Assembly (NCBI RefSeq): GCF_027744825.2
Contig: NC_071336.1
Span: 14,163,501 to 14,227,500 of the forward strand
From: Synchiropus splendidus
Taxonomy: Eukaryota > Chordata > Actinopteri > Syngnathiformes > Callionymidae
DNA length: 64,000 bases
Direction: 5' to 3'
Made by a program: the position numbers and the translations under genes. The notes under the pieces were generated by a model. The model searched no databases. It was not told the DNA's origin and worked only from the letters and a program-made list of their open reading frames with translations. Positions 41,801 to 54,940 of this stretch are shown one piece after another; position 1 is the stretch's first letter, and each line of letters begins with the position of its first letter.

Positions 41801-44800
41801 CATTCTTGTCATGTGAGAGCTCAGCATAATTTCTTTTGCATATTGTGTCCCCGAACTAGCAGATTAATTCTGATTATTATTGACAACCGGCAATTATGTT
41901 GTGACAATTCGCCCACCCTTTTTGGCGGTGCGTTTGTAACTTGACTGAAAATTGTCTGAGGCTCCATTTTCAGTTTTCCGCTGTTCACTCACCAACCAGC
42001 TGACTCCATTCCATTTGCCTGGTTCTGTCAAGGTTTCTGCCTCAAATAAACAGGTTTAAGAAAAAATAGTATTCATTCTGAACGTTTTAACTTCAACTCC
42101 ATTTTTCTACCGAACTTACACATTTGGTGTGGAATACTGGGTCCTGAGTGAAGAAAAGACAGCAACTGTTTTCTATTTGTATTTTAGGAGCATCACACGG
42201 AGATGCTACATTCCTGTGGAGGATTTCGAGGCCTGTTCAGTGCTGAGCAGAGATGTTGCAAGCAGCAAAGGAAATATTCTCCAGCCTTGTTCACAGAAAA
42301 AGAGCATGGTAAAAACAGAAATATGCAAAATCCTACCAAGTCTGAAAAAATTCAAGTAAAATACTGCGCAATTAATAATTCATTTCACATTCAAATATCA
42401 AGTTAACGCAAATGAGTTGAAGAATAGAGGCATAAATGTTCTAGGCATGTTCATTCAGTCAGCAATGTTGAAAATTCAGCATGTTAATCTCTTGCACTTC
42501 ATTTTTCTTCAAGAAATATATTCACTAAAGAAGAATACAGTCACCTGCTTCACATCACAATGTACAATGCATTTGGGGAACATACGCTACTGATCCAGAA
42601 GCAACTTTTAGGAGCACATCATTGGGTGTATTAAATTACAATATGGACATATGGACACTTCAGGGAGTTGTATAAACCAGTGCAATAACTTTCAATTTTA
42701 ATAAATTAGATAATCTAATAAGAATTAGATTAAGCAAAAATATTTTCAGGCACTGTACGAAATCCCTTGTTTAAGATAAAAACAAACTGAGCTACTGACT
42801 GGCTATATTCATTGCTGGTTTACCTCATTCTTTCTCAACTATCTTATATGTACCCAAACACATTTGACTGTCAAATATCAATCGAGACCATTCTGGTTGC
42901 AATTCCGACAACATTCATTCATCCGAGTGTTTCATGAGGGAACAGAGGGGACTGAGTTCACCTCAAAGACGCTTGACCGATAATAGACTGGCCAGCAGAG
43001 GTTTGTTTTAATGGCTGCAAAAAATGTTGGCGTCAAGGATCTGGCCTTAAGAAATCTCAATATTTTGTTCCTTTATTTATATAAACTCACAAAGAAACAC
43101 ATTATACTTCATTCCGCTGAGTCCTCTTGTCAACAAGATATATTTCATCCCTGTACAATAAGTTACATTAAAAGAGGGACATTTTGACTGATAGAAAATT
43201 ATTGCGAAAATGTTTACTGAATTGATGACTTCACATGGACAAAGAGAAGGCAAATATCTCTCTGTGCTTAAACTGGATAAATCCAATTTTTCCAACAAGT
43301 TCAAAACCACAACAGCCAGCTTGAGATTCCGCCTGTCTCAAGCCTGCCCGCTACCTGCAGAGAAGCATCACTTATTCTCTCCACCGGTGGAGCCGTCCAG
43401 ACCAGTGCTGATGTTTTAGGCCCATGGCCTTCAAAAGATCACATTTAATATGCAATCAAATAACTTGTACTTTAAGTCCCCACATGTGCCCACGAACGCT
43501 GATGTAGGATTAATACAAGTAAACAAGTCAAAGAAAGGGGAGATGAGGAGTAAAATTCTGTTGTATCAGTCCTGACTGAATAACGTGCAATGACAGCAAC
43601 TGTCTGCGCTATTCCAAAAGTATTGTGTTTCCCAGTGTTTCCAAACCAAACTGTTCAGCCATAAATGAATAATATCCATTTCTATTTCCAGGAATGGCGA
43701 TAAAAGACAGTCAACATCATCACTCTTCTTCCCTGAGCCGCATGTTCTTTGGCTATATTACTGATTCACGTCCACTCCATTTCTAGGTAAGTGAGACCTG
43801 AGCTTCAACCCAAAACAAAATCATCAGCCAAACTAGATAAACGACTAAAAGCTTTGTATTTAGATCAAAAAAGCCATTTTTGACATGCAGTAAAAAGATG
43901 ACGCTCCCACTCCTTTGGGAGGGTTCATTCATTCAGTATTTCCCATCCACTTAAGTCCTCGTCCTCCTCTTGAGTGGGGACTTGAACAGGTTCTTGCAGG
44001 ACTAGAATGACCCGATTCGGCTCCTTCAGAGTGAAATTTCTGCCCTGCTGAGCTTCATTAAAACCTGCATTTACGCATGAGCTATGTTTGGTTTGCACTT
44101 GGTCAGCACCCCGTACTATTTATGAGACCTCGATGGACAACCTCCAGAACATCCATTATCTAATAATAGTCTGCAGAGATGGTGAGTCATAATCATGTAG
44201 GAAGATGTGTCATTGGTCTCTTTTCAATGTATGCAGGTGATTCAGAGTTGGATTTTTATCACTTGGCCCAGTGGGATGTGCTTGACCCCAGAGCGCACAG
44301 TAGCAGTATCATCACACTGACTCACATGCTCAGAGGAATCACAGTCAGAACTTCAAGATGAGGGGATGGAAGGACAGTGGCAGGCAGAAACAAATCAAAT
44401 GAGATAACTTGGCATGTGAAAAGACTTTCTTAGTGAGAGGAAAATGAACAGTGGACAAGACCAACTTTAGTTCCTTATCTCTCAGAATCCATCCATCCAT
44501 CCATCAGAAGGTGTTGAACATCTGATGAAAGTGCACAACACTAAAAGAACGCAAGACTAAGAGGTTGTCAAACTTTGGACCATGTGGACTCTAAGTTTTT
44601 GAAGGAAATTTACGAATCAGTGCAGAATTAGCTTCAGGACTGTTGGAAGAGGGAATACATTTAGTCCAGAGGCATAGCAGCATAATTTTGAGACAAAAAC
44701 AAATATAATTATACTGTCTAGAGTGCTAAACGTTATTGTTGCACTTATGAAGTCAACAGTAAAATAGCAACCAGATTTGAGCTTCTGGTTATTCAAAATA

Positions 44801-45357
44801 TACAGAAGTTAGATGTCAATATCCTTAAATAAATTTCTGTTTAGATATTTACTGAGAATCTAATTTGTCCGTCTGTGAAGACCAGAACAAAGTGTATAAC
44901 TAAAATCCTAGGGATGATTTACATCATTGCCATACTGTATCACTAACCACTGGCTGGTCACCTCCTCTTCCACGTTAATGCTTCCTAAAGCCTTCACAGG
45001 CTTCGGCACTGTTCCCTCGGCTCCACACTAGAACTCCAAATTCCGTTTTGTCTTCTGTTGAATGGTCCTTCCACATGTGTTTTCGATCTGTTGTCTGTAT
45101 CAAAGCCTGAGATCTCTGTTCATTCGCTCCATGACCTTTGCACACTGAACAGAAGCCAACATGATGCTAAGAGTGAGAGAAGCGGGAGAGAAAGGCTGCA
45201 CATGCAGAGAGATATTTAGAGCCATGACAAGACTCAGGCGCTTGTTAAAGCACTCAAACAGCCTTTATCTGTATGAGTGGACAAAGAAAACTGCAGCGTA
45301 ACCTATTTCAAATTCAAATAAGAGAATATAAAAACACTTTCCAAATACGTTGTCAAG

Positions 45358-45361
<4 letters not shown>
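35881..45361. other. Long gene-free stretch downstream of cyp26b1
   Basis: No exon, RNA gene or intact element could be supported in about 9.5 kb. A short fragment near 40,700-40,740 (GGACTGTGGGAGGAAACC) is a common fish repeat text. It may contain regulatory DNA, which cannot be seen without comparison to other species. Confidence 0.35.

Positions 45362-45448
<87 letters not shown>
45362..45448. repeat. (TA)n microsatellite
   Basis: About 87 bp of uninterrupted TA dinucleotides. Confidence 0.97.
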
Positions 45449-45455
<7 letters not shown>

Positions 45456-46326
45456 CACTACCTAGGATATACAGAAATAATGAACAATATATCAATTGCC
45501 TTCTTTGAAAAGACAATTTTTTGGTGAACTGAGTAGCACCAAATCTCAATAAGAGGGGAAACAAGAAACACGCTGCATGTAAAATTGTTTCCTAACAGAG
45601 AATTACCCTCAATCCTGCACATTCTATAAGCAGGTTTTAATTTTCTCCTGGTCCAAATTAAACATGACATGGGACGTTCACCGGCATCTTTTGACACATT
45701 GACAGAATTGAAGAAACCAGCAGCTCCTTCGACATATGGATCCAAAGGTGCCACTTATTCTGTCAAAATGAACATGGATATTTGTAGGATGCAAACCTCC
45801 TAAACATGTAAGCAAGCTAGCTGTACAGAATCCAACTCTCCTCAAGGTTCAAACAAAGGTCTGCATTTTTATGGCGAGTCAAATGCCTTGGCCATGTCAC
45901 TTTACGCGGGACAGCGTTTCGGCTCGCCTTCCACTGACGAATGACATGCTTTTCTGGCCATGTGGTGGTTTACACTTTGAATATACAACTTTGGGACCCA
46001 CACAAACATACTTCCACTGTGAGTTTTGACCAAAGCCTTTGTGTCATCGCCAAAAGCTGCCCTGACCCTGAAACAGGAATGTGGCGGTTTCGAAAGGTGG
46101 TCCTGCGTAGGTTTTTTTTTTTTGTGAGAAGATATGGTTTATGTGGGGACGTGTTCTAGGTTGATGACCTTTATGTGGTGGTCCGTCAGGATGTGACATC
46201 ATCATGTGAAATCGGTTCCATTACGGTAGGATTACTCTGATCGCCTAGGGATGAACTAATGATATTCATGCGAGTAGAGCCGCTGTACGGAAGAGGATTA
46301 GGGCCAGTAAAGAAAAAAAAAATGGC

Positions 46327-46521
46327 AGAATTCTGACTTTTTTCTCAGAATTCTGACTTTAAAGCGAGAATTCTGACTTTAATCTCAGAGACTTTTTCCT
46401 CAGAATTCTGACTTTCTGACTTTAAAGTCAGAATTTAAAGTCAGAATTCTGACAGAATTCTGACTTTAAATTCTGACTTTAAAGTCAGAATTCTGACTTT
46501 AAATTCTGACTTTAAAGTGAG
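46327..46521. repeat. Palindromic minisatellite (AAAGTCAGAATTCTGACTTT)
   Basis: Imperfect tandem units built on GAATTCTGACTTT. Many pair as the perfect palindrome AAAGTCAGAATTCTGACTTT, so the strand can fold into several hairpins. Units differ by small changes (AAAGCGAG, TTTTCTCAG). Confidence 0.9.
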
Positions 46522-47168
46522 ATAAAGATTTATGAAGTCTCAAATTCTGAATGATAAAGGGACATACCTTTATAAACATACTTCCATGCCGTAATACTGT
46601 ATATACGACGTCCTCTCAGAGACAATGATGCAGGACACTGGGACTATACTTCTCAGAGACTGAAAATCTGTCAACATGAAATACAGCCTAATGGAATTTA
46701 CAAACAATAAATGCCCAAAGCGGAAATGTGGCGAACAAAACAATTTCAAAACCACATGTCAGAAAAAAATATGGATGTGTGTGTAGGGAAGGGGGTTTTC
46801 TTTCAAGTAAATCATCCATTGAATGTCGTGTTTTTGGCAGGATATGACAACACAGTGAAAATGCCAGGAACAATTGTTAACATGAAACAGTGCAAATGAA
46901 GTGTGTGCTTTTAGAAACAAACGGATACGTTACATCAATACAACAAAATGACACTGTACTTTATACAAAAGGTGGGATGAGCAGTGGCCCTGAAGGTCAA
47001 ATGACAATCGCAAAAGAAACCCACAGTCATTGTACAAAAACATTTCGTAACTGCGTTTTTGTTTTTTAGTTATTGCGCTTTCATCAGTGCATTTTGTAAA
47101 TGTGAGCTGTGTTCTGTCAAATTTTGCCATGGCAGGTCAGTTTCCTGCTCCATAGCCTTGGGTTGGCT

Positions 47169-47600
47169 CCATACCAGTGGTTGCAACACATCCTCACTCG
47201 CCTGCCATCATACCCCAACATCATATCATATCGACGTTGGGAAAGTTGCGTCCGACACTGACAACAAATGCAGCCTTCAGCATTATGTGTTGATGCATTG
47301 GCAGCACAACAGGTAAGAAAAAAAAGGATGTTGCCGTTAGTTATGGCATGGAACGGCGCTCCATTCATTCTGCCTCTAGCAACGGAGTGTGTGCGATGCC
47401 CGATGTGCCCCCTCGTAACGCGTGGTCTACCCAAGGCCTGGACCGCTACACAGGAAGGGACACATTCTTCATGTCCACTGAAACACATATGCATATGTGT
47501 CAACGTGCAAGTCGGAGGCTGTCTTTGTCGTCAGTATAGGACTCAGAAGTCCACTTTTCTAACATAATATATTACAGCACGAGAGTGAGAATAGGTTTTT
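47169..47600. repeat. Foldback element with long inverted arms
   Basis: The left arm (about 47,169-47,290), read backwards, matches the right arm (about 47,497-47,600): GCTGAAGGCTGC against GTCGGAGGCTGTC, TTGTCGTCAGT, then GAGTGAGGATGTG against GAGTGAGAATAGG. The unique centre is about 200 bp with no coding sense. A related single arm lies at 19.80-19.91 kb. Confidence 0.6.
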
Positions 47601-47783
47601 CACATCCGACACTGATACTGCAACCGTGAGGATCAGTTGATTCCGTTCCAATATCTGCTACTTGTTACACAAATACCTTAGCCTGACTTGTGAAAGCTCT
47701 TGTACAAAACTTCTCAACGTGAGCTGTCCCATTCACAAAAAAACACTGAGGACTATTTTGAGTCCTATTCTATTCAATATGTA

Positions 47784-47919
47784 CTGTGGAAGGTCTGTGC
47801 AGTCCTGACATTCCACAGATCAGGACTCCTCAGACCTTCCTGAGGAGGTCTGTAGAGATCATAGTGTAGAACATTCTACACTATTCTTGTGTTCTCCCTA
47901 TCCTACACAAGAATAGGGA
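47784..47919. other. Chain of four adjacent perfect hairpins
   Basis: Arms: GTCCTGA/TCAGGAC (47,802 and 47,820), CAGACCT/AGGTCTG (47,831 and 47,846), ATAGTGTAGAA/TTCTACACTAT (47,861 and 47,874, 2-base loop) and CTATTCTTGTGT/ACACAAGAATAG (47,881 and 47,905, 12-base loop). Competing pairs also exist: CTGTGGAA/TTCCACAG and AAGGTCTG/CAGACCTT. No known RNA family recognised. Confidence 0.85.
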
Positions 47920-48461
47920 CAACATATCATCACCAAATGCAAAGACCCAGGTTCACTCCAAGAGATGCCTCAGCCTGGACTCACGTCTACAACCTTTTTG
48001 CTGAGGCAGCCACCAGTCCATCATGCTACACATCTTACAAATCAACATCCTGAACACTCACAATCAAACAAAAACTCACTATGAATTTCCTTGAAAATGT
48101 GGAAAGAGAAAATGGGGCAAAATAGTTTTTTTTTTTTTTTTCTCTTCACTACCTCTGAGTGTCCCGGAGCGGTTTATTGTTTCAGTGTCATGATGTGTAA
48201 TCTAGCAGTGAAATGAACAAGCTACGGCTCTGCCAGACATAAACACGACCATGTAAACTTCAGCTTAGTCACTTGGGTCCAATATGCCTGATTTCATTCT
48301 GAGCTGGTGAACACGCTCCAAAACATGCACTCTCTTAGTCGTGAGCAACCGTGTGGTCATCTCGACCACAGCTAAACATCCTGGTCACAGACCACAGGTC
48401 TGACTTGTTACTGTTACACTGCCGGATAGGAACAGGTAAATCAGAGGTCAGACCATGGACC

Positions 48462-48482
48462 TGTGTGTGTGTGTGTGTGTGT
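48462..48482. repeat. (TG)n microsatellite
   Basis: About ten uninterrupted TG units. Confidence 0.9.
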
Positions 48483-51400
48483 ACAGTGTGTGGATGAATT
48501 TCACAAGACTCAGTCAGTGTGTAAATAGCATTTGACCAATGACAGCTGACCTGTCAATACCCTTGCTAACCCTTACTTTACATTCTCATCCATTCCACCT
48601 TCTGCTTTGTCATCGGTCCACTAAGTGAAACATGTTTCCGGGAGGTTCGATCGTTCATTCACAAAAAATGTTGGGTTCACACAAGACCTTGGTTCAGTGC
48701 CACACATAGTTCTATGTGGCTTACGTTATGAGCCATCTTTCAAAAGCTCCATCAACCCATGAAGGTTTCGCTTCAGGGACAAGCAGGGCTCTCCTATACA
48801 CTGTAATGGTGGAAACTGGCAGCATGTGAGATCCCATAGCAGTTCAACTTTGGAGAGATCAAAGTGCATGCAGTCCTACAGCTGTCCCTTTTAGTATAAA
48901 CAAACTGGAATATTAATATTAAGTCCTGAGAAACTTGTATGTTGGTGGTTGGATGACTTCAGTATTTTCGATTTGAAGCAGTACTACAGTGTTGAACTTT
49001 ATTGTGAAGGAGTCCAGTTTGTATGAATTATTTCCTTGGCTTCTCAAACTTTCCCTAAATGGCTGATATGTTTTTATTTATTTATTTATTATTTTTTCAT
49101 TTACAGTCAAAAAAGTTTGTGTGTGTGCGGGGTAGGAAACCTTCCAGTGACCTTTATATCGTTGACACACAGCAGAGTGAAGAAGATAAAAATCTTGGGT
49201 CACAGTAGCCAACTGTAACCAATTATTAAAACACTCCCACATCCACATTCAATGACATGTTTGAAGGAAATACCAAACACGCACAATTTCTACCTGTGAA
49301 ATTGCTCCTTGGATTTCCTCCTCCCAGGAAATTGCATGTAAATGTCCAAATCATTGCAGCAAACTTACCTCTGAAAGATGTAAACTTGTGTTTACTCTCT
49401 TGATACAATGCTTGTGTTTTTCATGACCCACTTTTACCCTTTCTTTTGGCTCCTACGGAACTAAGCTGGAAGCAGTGGAGAACAGTGAAGCGTCATCGTC
49501 CATCTGGGCACAGCGTCGCAAGATACTAACAAGTCGCGTTGTATGCAGCAGTTGTCACAATTATATAAGACTCCAGTGTGCTGCGTGAGGAGTACAAATG
49601 AAGTGTTGGGGACCAACATTTAGATTCCATTTCAGCTGTGAATTATGGTAAACTGCTCTTCAGATTTCACCCTGTGCTACATGGTTTGACCTGTGTTTAC
49701 TTTCTGTGAATCACAGTGACATTTTCAAATTACCCAACAATGTCTAACCGCTCTTGACACAGTCATTGCAAAGTCAAACTGCATGAGAAATAAATAACCC
49801 AAGGTCAAGCCAGGCTGCTGTGACTGTTTATGCATGTAACTGTAATTATTATGTCTATCTGTATGTTTGTGTGGTGCACTGAGCTGTTTAAAGAGGAGAG
49901 TTTCTTCCCAGTGACATCAGTTCAGGGGAAAAGGCTGCCACAACAACCCCAGGTCTTTCAAAAAAAAAAAAAACTTTGGGTCAGCCAGAGGCCAGAGAAG
50001 CACTTGTCCTAGTATAATTTCTTTTGTCTCTTGGTTCTTTTTCAGAACAGATTGAGGGCAGGTTGTTGAAACTCAAACAGGAGACAGATGAAAATGGGAC
50101 GGGGAGAAGTACACAACACCGCGGAGAGGCGCACACTTGTGCCAAGTGAGTGATTGGTTGGGGCAGATGACAGGGACCTCAGTGTTCCAGTGAGTGATTG
50201 GTTGTCTGATCCAGGTCCAGTCCCTGATTGGTTGTGATGATACTGTAGTCCAACGGCAGCGTCATCCAGCAGACATGTCTGAAACAAGAAGGGTCATAAG
50301 GTTCCAGGTCAAAGCATCAGCTGACAGTGTGTTTGTACAGTAAAAGGTTCCACTCATTGTCCTTCCAACATGATCACGATGACACAACATACATGTTTTT
50401 ATAAGCTCTATTTTCCCATAATAATTGTTACATCAATACTTATAATAACTGATGTCAGTTCCTTCCTTTCGTGTTTTGCAGTTTTGGGATTCATTTAAAA
50501 TCAGTTCATATTTCTAGAATCGCAGACAGCCATCGCTGGTGAAGCAGATCTCCCTCACCAGACTTGTGAGTTTAGTTTCACAGAACGAAAACAATAAATA
50601 AATCAATAAAAAATGTGACACCGGCTTGATGGTAATTGAAGTAGCTTGTGTGTCCAGACCCCAAAATGGAGACATGCATGGAGAATCTGCTTTTCCCACA
50701 AGCACAATAAAAAATAGCTGGAGAGCAAACAGAAAAAACCTCAAAAGCTTTTTATAATCTATGGAAGCAGCAACTGATCTCTGTGATAATAAGAACCTCA
50801 TTGGCTGATATTTAAATCATCCGAGAACTACATTGTTACATTGTTGATGATGTTCGAACATGCTCCAACAGTTCCCCAGGTCACTGCCAGACTCCAGAAA
50901 AACACACAAATAGACCTGAAAAGCAAAGCAAATGTGCATGGTTTGCTGATACACACTGAATGCAAATGTCGCTGAGATCAGTTATTGTCTGTGAAAAGAT
51001 GCCACTTGAAAACCATAGAGACAAGAAGTGCCGATTACATAAGACTCAGAGGTTAATTGCAAACATCTAAAACCCTCAAAATGCATGTTCTTGCCAAGGT
51101 TCGGAAAGCCTGCTGTGGAGGGTCCAGAGGACACAGTCGGGTGCTGGCTTCACTTGAGATGAAATCACTGGCAGCTTCGCAGAAGGCTATAAAGCACATA
51201 TATGAAGACGTCTCCATGTCTCTGGCGAGTCATCCATCATGTGCCCCCACAGCAGACGCACAAGACACTTACAATTTAAATATTTTACTTAACGCTGCAA
51301 GTATAGATTCATAATACAAGTCGTTTGCAACATTTGAAATGTTAAACCGTTGGCTGAGGTTAAAAGGGAAACTATTGGCAGGCGAGAAGACGACAGCGAT

Positions 51401-54329
51401 GAACTCTGTTTTATGATTTGACCATATGGCTCATGAGGACAACCAAAGGTCAGATCTCACTATTATCCTACACATGGTGTGTAACTAGCCATGCAGCACG
51501 TACTATATGATCCTTCAGATCAAGCACTCCACATATTTCAGCCTTCATCCAGGCATTTACAAGAGTAGAAAAAACATCTGTTGTGATACACTATATGAAA
51601 TGTAGTCATAGCAGTCTGTAAATACATTGTAGTGAAGAATCCAGTAAACATTTAATGGTGTGGGTTCTTTTGAGTTCTATTTACTCAGTTGTTTAAGGGC
51701 CAAAATGCCATGATGTGGCACTTTTACAAGCACTGGTTTTATCCCACATTGAAACGTGCTCTTGTTTCTTTGTCTCTTCAGACTAACTTTTGCATTGGAG
51801 GGTTTGTTTGACTATCAGGACCCTGTTCAGTCATTCTTGAACATGTTCACACTGCAGTATCTAGAAGAAAAAAAAAAAAAAAAAGAGTAGAAAGTAGTAG
51901 ACATTTTTCAGCTCCAACTCAGGAGCGCTATATTTTCCAGTTCGGATCTGAGTCATTACCACACGTCCTCAACGTTTGGAAAAAAAAAAATGAAGAAGCA
52001 TGCTGGGTCTGTGGAGTTGTGATTTCTCTGCCACGATACTAGCAGCAACTGACATTTTGACTTGTCTGTCCAGGTCTGTCTTTTCATCTTCGAACTTCAG
52101 ATCAGCGATGGAAAAGTCTTTTATTATTTCAGTGATTAAAAAGTAATTTGTTACTATAAGTAAAGCAAACACTGCTAACACTGATACTTGTTTTACATGC
52201 ACATTTCTGTCATACAGAAATAAAATCTGGTTAAATAAAACTCTTTAGATTTTCTTGAGCTGCGTATTTTGTGTGAATGAAGTCATATTAATTCAGCAGA
52301 ACATGTAAACACAGACACGGCTCTCATACATTATATACATAAGTGGTTAATAAAAAATAATTTTACCAGTCAGTTACTGAGATATTTAACTTCTGTTTTC
52401 GCTGTATCACTCGCTATTTTCACTTCTCCACGGACCTCGGAACAACGTGGTGATAACAGATCAAGAGAGCAGCCTCAGGTCGCATGCTTGCTTGACGTTT
52501 TTGGAGCCTCCTTACAGAGCTGCATTACAAACTGCATTACACACTCCTCCAACTTTGCTGTGCCTTCGCTTCACTATTTCTGTCAGAAACAGACAATAAA
52601 TGCCAAATAAACATGACCCTTTGGAAAAACTGACGAAAGCACAAACACCAAGAAAAGTTGTTTCAGCTGACGAATAAAGTCTCACATTTGGGGAAAAAAA
52701 GAAGCTGTTCAAATGTTGTTAAAGGCTAAAGGATGCTGCGTGCCTTTGGTTTGCTCTTTTTTGAATTAAAAAAAGTCAAAAAATGTATCACTCCGTCTGC
52801 ACAGATGTGAAAAGCCATAGTTACACAGACAGATCAAGATAGCTGGTTTAAAAAGCAAGACACAGTGGGAGATACGATCTATATTTCAACCCACTTTGCT
52901 CTTACTTGTCTTTAATTATGATGTCAAACTCACCACTCAGATATAAATGTGAAAACATGCATTCCTACAGGACACTGAACACGACATACTTGCAGCTCCA
53001 CAATCATACTTGTGGTTTTGGGATGTTCTCTGGCTGTTATTTCATTTGTGAACTTCCAGTAACCTGCAACTCTGGCTGACAGAGTGAAATACTTTACTAT
53101 TTTTTCTCGCATAAGGAAAAACAGATTGTGATACAAATGATTGGAAGATTTAGATGTTTTGGGACTTGGAGTCATTTTGGTATTTTAGTAATATTTTCCT
53201 CGCAACAAACAGCTCTAAAGAATCTTTTTAGAAAATAAATAATCATTATCGTCAAACCTCAATATTGTTGATACTTCACGAGTTTTAAATCAAAATGAAT
53301 TTGGTCTAAAACATATAAATATGGAATTTTTATTTTAGAAAAGCTTTAAAATAATGTAATGGTTCCTGGAAGATGGTTCCTGCCAAGATCAGAACACAGT
53401 GTCTTCACTGTTGACATTAGAGAATAGTTTGCAAAAACACATCTAATTATTTGTAATAAACCAGATTTAACAGTATTATAAAAACCTGAATTGGATTCAC
53501 AAAAACGTGGGAAACACAACTTCACATTTCACCCCCACATCTGTTGGCAGTTTCATCAACAACTTCCAGACTTCTTCTCTGCAAGCTGCACATGACTGAT
53601 CTGAGAAAGTCTTCTTCCCACAGTAATCCCTCCATCTAATCCTGGATCAGACCCATGGACTCCTTCTTGATAGAGATGCCCAACTGGACCCCACCGCATC
53701 CTCACTCACTGCTGTCTTAAATAAACATAGCAAATCCTCATTGGGCCCAGTGAGGATCTTTAGGAACTATCCTCAGAGGAAAGGTGATATTGAACTGCAT
53801 TTCTATCGGTCACTGCTATCAGTGCTATCAGTATCATAGACTGGATGGTGCTCAGGCATGTGTGGTTGGATTGCTGGTCAATGAAGACAAAAGGATGGAG
53901 ATGTTTGATGCTGCAGGTGTTTAATAGAAGGTGAGTGCAAAAGACTTGTTTGAATGGGGACACTAGAGATATTTTGGCTAGTGATGAGCTGAATGATCTT
54001 GGTGCGGCATTAGCAATGTTTGATAAAAGAATGAGTGGAAAGCAAAGTGTCAGAAATGACCTTTAAATAGTTTTCTATATTCTGTATTCAAATGAACCGA
54101 GCCGAAATTCAATGATTGGTAAGTGACCTTGACATAGAGTAGACCAGAGTTGGCCACCCAGTGACAGACTTAAAGTGTCACCGACACGGCTCTGGAACGT
54201 TGTATAAATATTCAGAATTAAATGATCAGATATCCTCTGCAAAGTTGGTCATGTTGATTTACAGCGCTAACTAAGTGTAAAGCTACGGAAACGGAAACAA
54301 GCCTCTGCGACATCACTGGACATAGCAAG
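48483..54329. other. Gene-free stretch
   Basis: No exon supported. Contains a triple inverted CCAAT cluster at 50,151-50,234 and an A-run near 51,870; otherwise nothing recognised. Confidence 0.35.
50151..50234 (-). promoter_or_regulatory. Three inverted CCAAT boxes
   Basis: TGATTGGTTG occurs three times (50,151, 50,195, 50,225); read on the minus strand each is CAACCAATCA, an NF-Y type site. A CpG-containing stretch (GCGGAGAGGCGCAC) lies just past them in the minus-strand direction. No gene is recognised below it. Confidence 0.35.
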
Positions 54330-54334
54330 GTAGT

Positions 54335-54940
54335 TGTTACGGGTCAAGACGCGGGGAGGAACCCAAATGCAGTGATGAAAGCCACAGGGGGCTGGAGCAA
54401 GTCAAGTACAATAGCTGAATCATTCACAACTATAAAACAAGAACAGAAAGCGTCACTGAACCGGGAGAAACAAAGCAAAGTCAAAATGTCCAAAATCAAA
54501 GTGTCACCAAACTGGCAGAAGTACACAAACAAGAATAAGAGTCCAACAGAAAGCGTCACCGAACTGGGAGAAACAAACAAACTTTAATGTGTAAATAGAT
54601 AAAAAAAACAAAACACAATGAACAGAGCTAGTCAATCACAAAACAAACCAGGAAACATGTGGAAACAGAGGAAGGAACAAAGCACTAACTCAGGCACCAA
54701 GGTTTCAGACAGAGTAATCAAAATAAGTAAACAAGTGCACAGAAAGCAAGAACGAACAAGGAGATCCAACTTACCAAAGGAACAAGAGGAGTCGATCTGG
54801 CCCATGTTGCTGGAGTCCAGGTGTTCTTTTACACAGGTGACTGGCTCCAGCCGTGTGCCACACAAACAGGAAGGAAGGAGGGAGAAACAAAACAGGAATA
54901 AGGGGACAAAATAAAAGCGGATCACGACAGTAGTTTACAT
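54335..54940. mobile_element. Probable non-autonomous element with internal repeat
   Basis: Begins near GTTACGGGTCAAGACGCGG and ends near AGCGGATCACGACAG. Inside, AGAAAGCGTCACTGAACCGG recurs about 100 bp later with two changes. A/C-rich texture like 14.40-14.71 kb. Class not determined. Confidence 0.4.
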
